DNA of 64,000 nucleotides. It comes from a bacterium HR28. GTDB lineage: Bacteria > Chloroflexota > Chloroflexia > Thermomicrobiales > Thermomicrobiaceae. Both the position numbers and the translations under genes were made by a program. The notes beneath the pieces were generated by a model. That model was not told the DNA's origin, did not search any database, and saw only the letters and a program-made list of their open reading frames with translations. Location: contig BEIE01000003.1 of NCBI GenBank assembly GCA_002898255.1, forward strand, positions 186,001 to 250,000. The letters are read 5' to 3'. Positions 62,097-64,000 of the stretch are shown here, piece after piece; the stretch's first letter is position 1; each line of letters starts with the position of its first letter.

Positions 62097-63297
62097 GCAA
62101 CAACTCCCCGGCATCGAGACTTCGCAATATCTTGTGACTGGTGGTAGACGAGGAGACCGAAGCCCCGGCCGGCCCTGCTGCCGAGGGCCCAAGACCTGTC
62201 CAACAGAAACCGGTAGCGTAGCTTCCGGAATAGGTTTTGGAGCACGTTGATTCCGAGTCCAATACTCCCGTAGTAGCCGGTCCTCGGAAAGGCTCACAGC
62301 ACAACCCCGCGGTGTTTTACGCTCCCCTGCACGCTGGCACAGTCCAGCGGTGGTCCCTGCTGCCCGACGGGCTCCTGCATCCCACAAGGCTTCTCGTGCT
62401 CCCCAGCGTGTGATGTTCGTCCACTCCACGCCCGGGCACACCCCGCGAGACGCGAGTCCGGGCTGGCGAATCTGAGCTCGAGAGACGACCCATGGTCAGC
62501 ACTTTCGGCAAAGTCACGGCTCCAGGAGCTTCAGCCGGCCAGGGTGCAGAGCGCGCAGCGCTCCCGCTCGGGCAACGACCCCGTTGCTCCCGAGCGGCAT
62601 CCTTGTGCTCTGCCCAATTCCCGGGTGATTCCTTTGATCGACCTGGAGTTTCTTTTTTCGCCCGCCGGCTGAGTGACCGGCAGCGTCCGGGATCTCGCTT
62701 CCGAGGGCAACTGACTGGCCGGTCTGGGGACGCGAGTGAGAAGGGGAACGGCGATCTCGGTCGTCACCTTGTCTTCGGCTGCGAGGTGACAGAGCGCTAG
62801 TTGAATCGATCGCGCTGAGTGGCGCTGACCAGCAGTAGTGCGGCCATGTCCAACGTGCGGTCCCGCCGGGCTGCCTCAATACGACAAGTCCGCGCGGTGC
62901 GGCTAGCTGAGAACCAGCCCTTGCATGTGTGCGGGAGCAGAGGCAGGGCGACCAGGCAATAAAGCATCTGGGAGCTTTCGCGGGAGGAATTGGGATGTGA
63001 TGACAGAGAAAGCTTGTCGGTGGAAGTCTGGGTTCGCCACTGGTCTTTGGGGAGACGTTGGCCATTGCTGAGTGCTGAACGCTGCGCGGTCACGAAGGGA
63101 AGTGGCGGCCGGTCTACTCGTGGAATTGCGGATGGGGATGAAGATGGATGAAGATGGGCATCTCCAGTATGTAGCGAATGGGATCAGGCGCTTGCAGAAC
63201 ACCACTGCCTAAACGCCTTCCGTCCGACACAAAACCGCAGATCCCGTAACACCTCGCAAGCCTTGTGCTGCACTGCCCGGTGGCTCTCGAAGGCACG

Positions 63298-63303
63298 TAT
63301 AAT
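63298..63303 (+). promoter_or_regulatory. Perfect -10 box before the NTPase gene
   Basis: TATAAT at 63298-63303, without a recognisable -35 at 17 nt. It overlaps the most upstream in-frame ATG (63302). If used, translation must begin further down, for example at TTG 63347 or GTG 63356. Confidence 0.4.
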
Positions 63304-64000
63304 GCTCTCATCGCGCAGCTTGTGCGTCAGTGTCACAAGACTCGCATTGGACTATGTGGTGTCGCTGCCAGGCTACCTGACCACGCTCGTCGGACGCGAG
63401 CAGGAGATCGCAGAGGTCGTCGACCTACTGCAGCGCTCCGAGACGAGACTAGTGACCCTAACCGGGCCCGGCGGCGTTGGTAAGACGCGTCTGGCGGCTG
63501 CAGTCGCCGAGCGATTGCGTATCGCGCTGGAGCGTGAGGTCGTTTTTGTTGAGCTTGCATCCCTGCGCGATCCCGGACTGGTGCTGACCGCCATCGCCGA
63601 GGCGATGGGCTTACAAGACCTCGGCTCCATTCCTGTCAAAGAGCGATTAGCTCTGACGCTGCGGGATCGCCAGCTTCTGCTCCTGCTCGACAACTTCGAG
63701 CACCTCGTCTCCGCGGCGCGAGACATCGGGGCGCTCCTGCTTGCTGGCCCACAGCTCCAGATCCTGGTGACTAGCCGGCTGCCACTGCGCCTCAGTGGCG
63801 AGCGTATTTACCACGTCCCTCCTCTGGCGCTCCCGGCCGACCTGGACGCTCCAACAGAGGTGGTTATGGCTTCGCCGGCCGTCCAGCTCTTCCTCGAACG
63901 CGCCCGTGCCAGTGATCCAGCCATCGCGCTCACCCCGGATATCGCGCCGCTCGCGGCACGGATCTGTGCTCGCCTGGACGGGCTGCCGCTGGCACTCGAG
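63302..64000 (+). CDS. STAND/LuxR-like NTPase regulator, truncated by window end
   Basis: Open to the window edge, so absent from the ORF track. The frame reads LPGYLTTLVGREQEIAEVV, Walker A TLTGPGGVGKTRLAAAVAERL, sensor VVFVELASLRDPGLVLTAIAEAMG, Walker B LLLLLDNFEHLV, and ILVTSRLPLRLSGE and ICARLDGLPLALE. This is the NB-ARC-like core of LuxR/AfsR-type or adenylate-cyclase-like STAND proteins common in Chloroflexota. The start is uncertain (63302 to 63359). The C-terminal effector (TPR, HTH) is not visible. Confidence 0.85.
   Translation, partial: MLSSRSLCVSVTRLALDYVVSLPGYLTTLVGREQEIAEVVDLLQRSETRLVTLTGPGGVGKTRLAAAVAERLRIALEREVVFVELASLRDPGLVLTAIAEAMGLQDLGSIPVKERLALTLRDRQLLLLLDNFEHLVSAARDIGALLLAGPQLQILVTSRLPLRLSGERIYHVPPLALPADLDAPTEVVMASPAVQLFLERARASDPAIALTPDIAPLAARICARLDGLPLALE

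Larger units (their letters stand above)
62011..63301. other. 1.3-kb intergenic region, no supported gene
   Basis: Besides the pheS promoter and hairpin at its left end I see no protein-like frame; 62492-62800, 62514-63065 and 62903-63205 are overlapping low-quality frames. A hairpin GTCACCT/AGGTGAC lies at 62764-62790. It separates the pheS operon from a divergent NTPase gene and could hold degraded sequence or an unrecognised RNA. Confidence 0.4.

Noticed and set aside
62000-62500. T-box or Phe leader peptide before pheS
   Set aside because: The predicted leader is only about 60 nt and has no T-box core or Phe codon run.
1-64000. CRISPR array, rRNA operon, insertion sequence
   Set aside because: No regularly spaced direct repeats, no rRNA signatures and no transposase frame or terminal-repeat/target-duplication pair were seen. 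The defence island lacks flanking att-like repeats that I could find.

Overview
The window is GC-rich, gene-dense bacterial DNA. Gene content and style point to Chloroflexota, most likely class Thermomicrobia (Thermomicrobium/Thermorudis/Sphaerobacter-like). Supporting features are a DUF3090 protein, FHA-domain regulators, an archaeal-type prolyl-tRNA synthetase, Thermomicrobia-style secreted LGFP-like/glycosidase-fold proteins, and frequent GTG starts with GTGA/ATGA overlaps. This placement is inferred from recalled gene families; no 16S rRNA gene lies in the window.

Layout. 0-2.2 kb: NAD biosynthesis (nadC-nadA). 2.9-5.85 kb, minus: an ABC importer for a thiamine pyrimidine precursor (ATPase-permease-NMT1-like lipoprotein) behind a clear TPP riboswitch and promoter. 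6.2-7.5 kb: a secreted lineage-specific protein. 7.7-19.6 kb: a probable antiphage/DNA-modification island with a DUF499-type AAA ATPase, a small unknown protein, a DUF1156-type adenine methyltransferase, a 0.74-kb non-coding gap holding a strong inverted repeat, a PLD-SNF2 helicase and a small acidic protein. 20-30 kb: cupredoxin lipoprotein, RNase Z, gamma-glutamyltransferase, DUF3090, LacI regulator with promoter and candidate operator, a glycosidase-fold lipoprotein, AIR-synthase-like protein, phosphofructokinase and ProRS. 30.7-33.5 kb: three tRNA genes (Ser-GGA, Ser-CGA and an unusual Arg-GCG) and a TSP3-repeat lipoprotein. 33.7-42 kb: Rpe, molybdopterin-binding protein, FhaA/FhaB, a second secreted glycosidase-fold protein coupled to a GT2, DUF167-LarE and a flippase-like membrane protein. 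42-45 kb: rpsO-pnp. 45-48.6 kb: ilvBNC behind what reads as a complete ribosome-mediated attenuator with a Leu/Val/Ile-rich leader peptide. 49.9-54.6 kb: a two-component pair and a PP2C-amidohydrolase-ruvA operon. 54.6-62.1 kb, minus: one tightly overlapping operon pheS-pheT-hisS/hisZ-hisG-hisD. The last 0.7 kb starts a STAND/LuxR-like NTPase cut by the window edge.

Regulation is unusually readable. Several promoters share a TTGACA or TTGCCG -35 box, a 17-18 nt spacer and a TAnnCT-like -10 box (thi operon, ilv leader, pheS operon, tRNA-Ser, tRNA-Arg, TSP3 lipoprotein). The two most interesting items are the ilv attenuator, with mutually exclusive 1:2, 2:3 and 3:4 pairings readable directly from the DNA, and the ATPase-methylase-helicase island. 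I found no rRNA, insertion sequence or CRISPR array.
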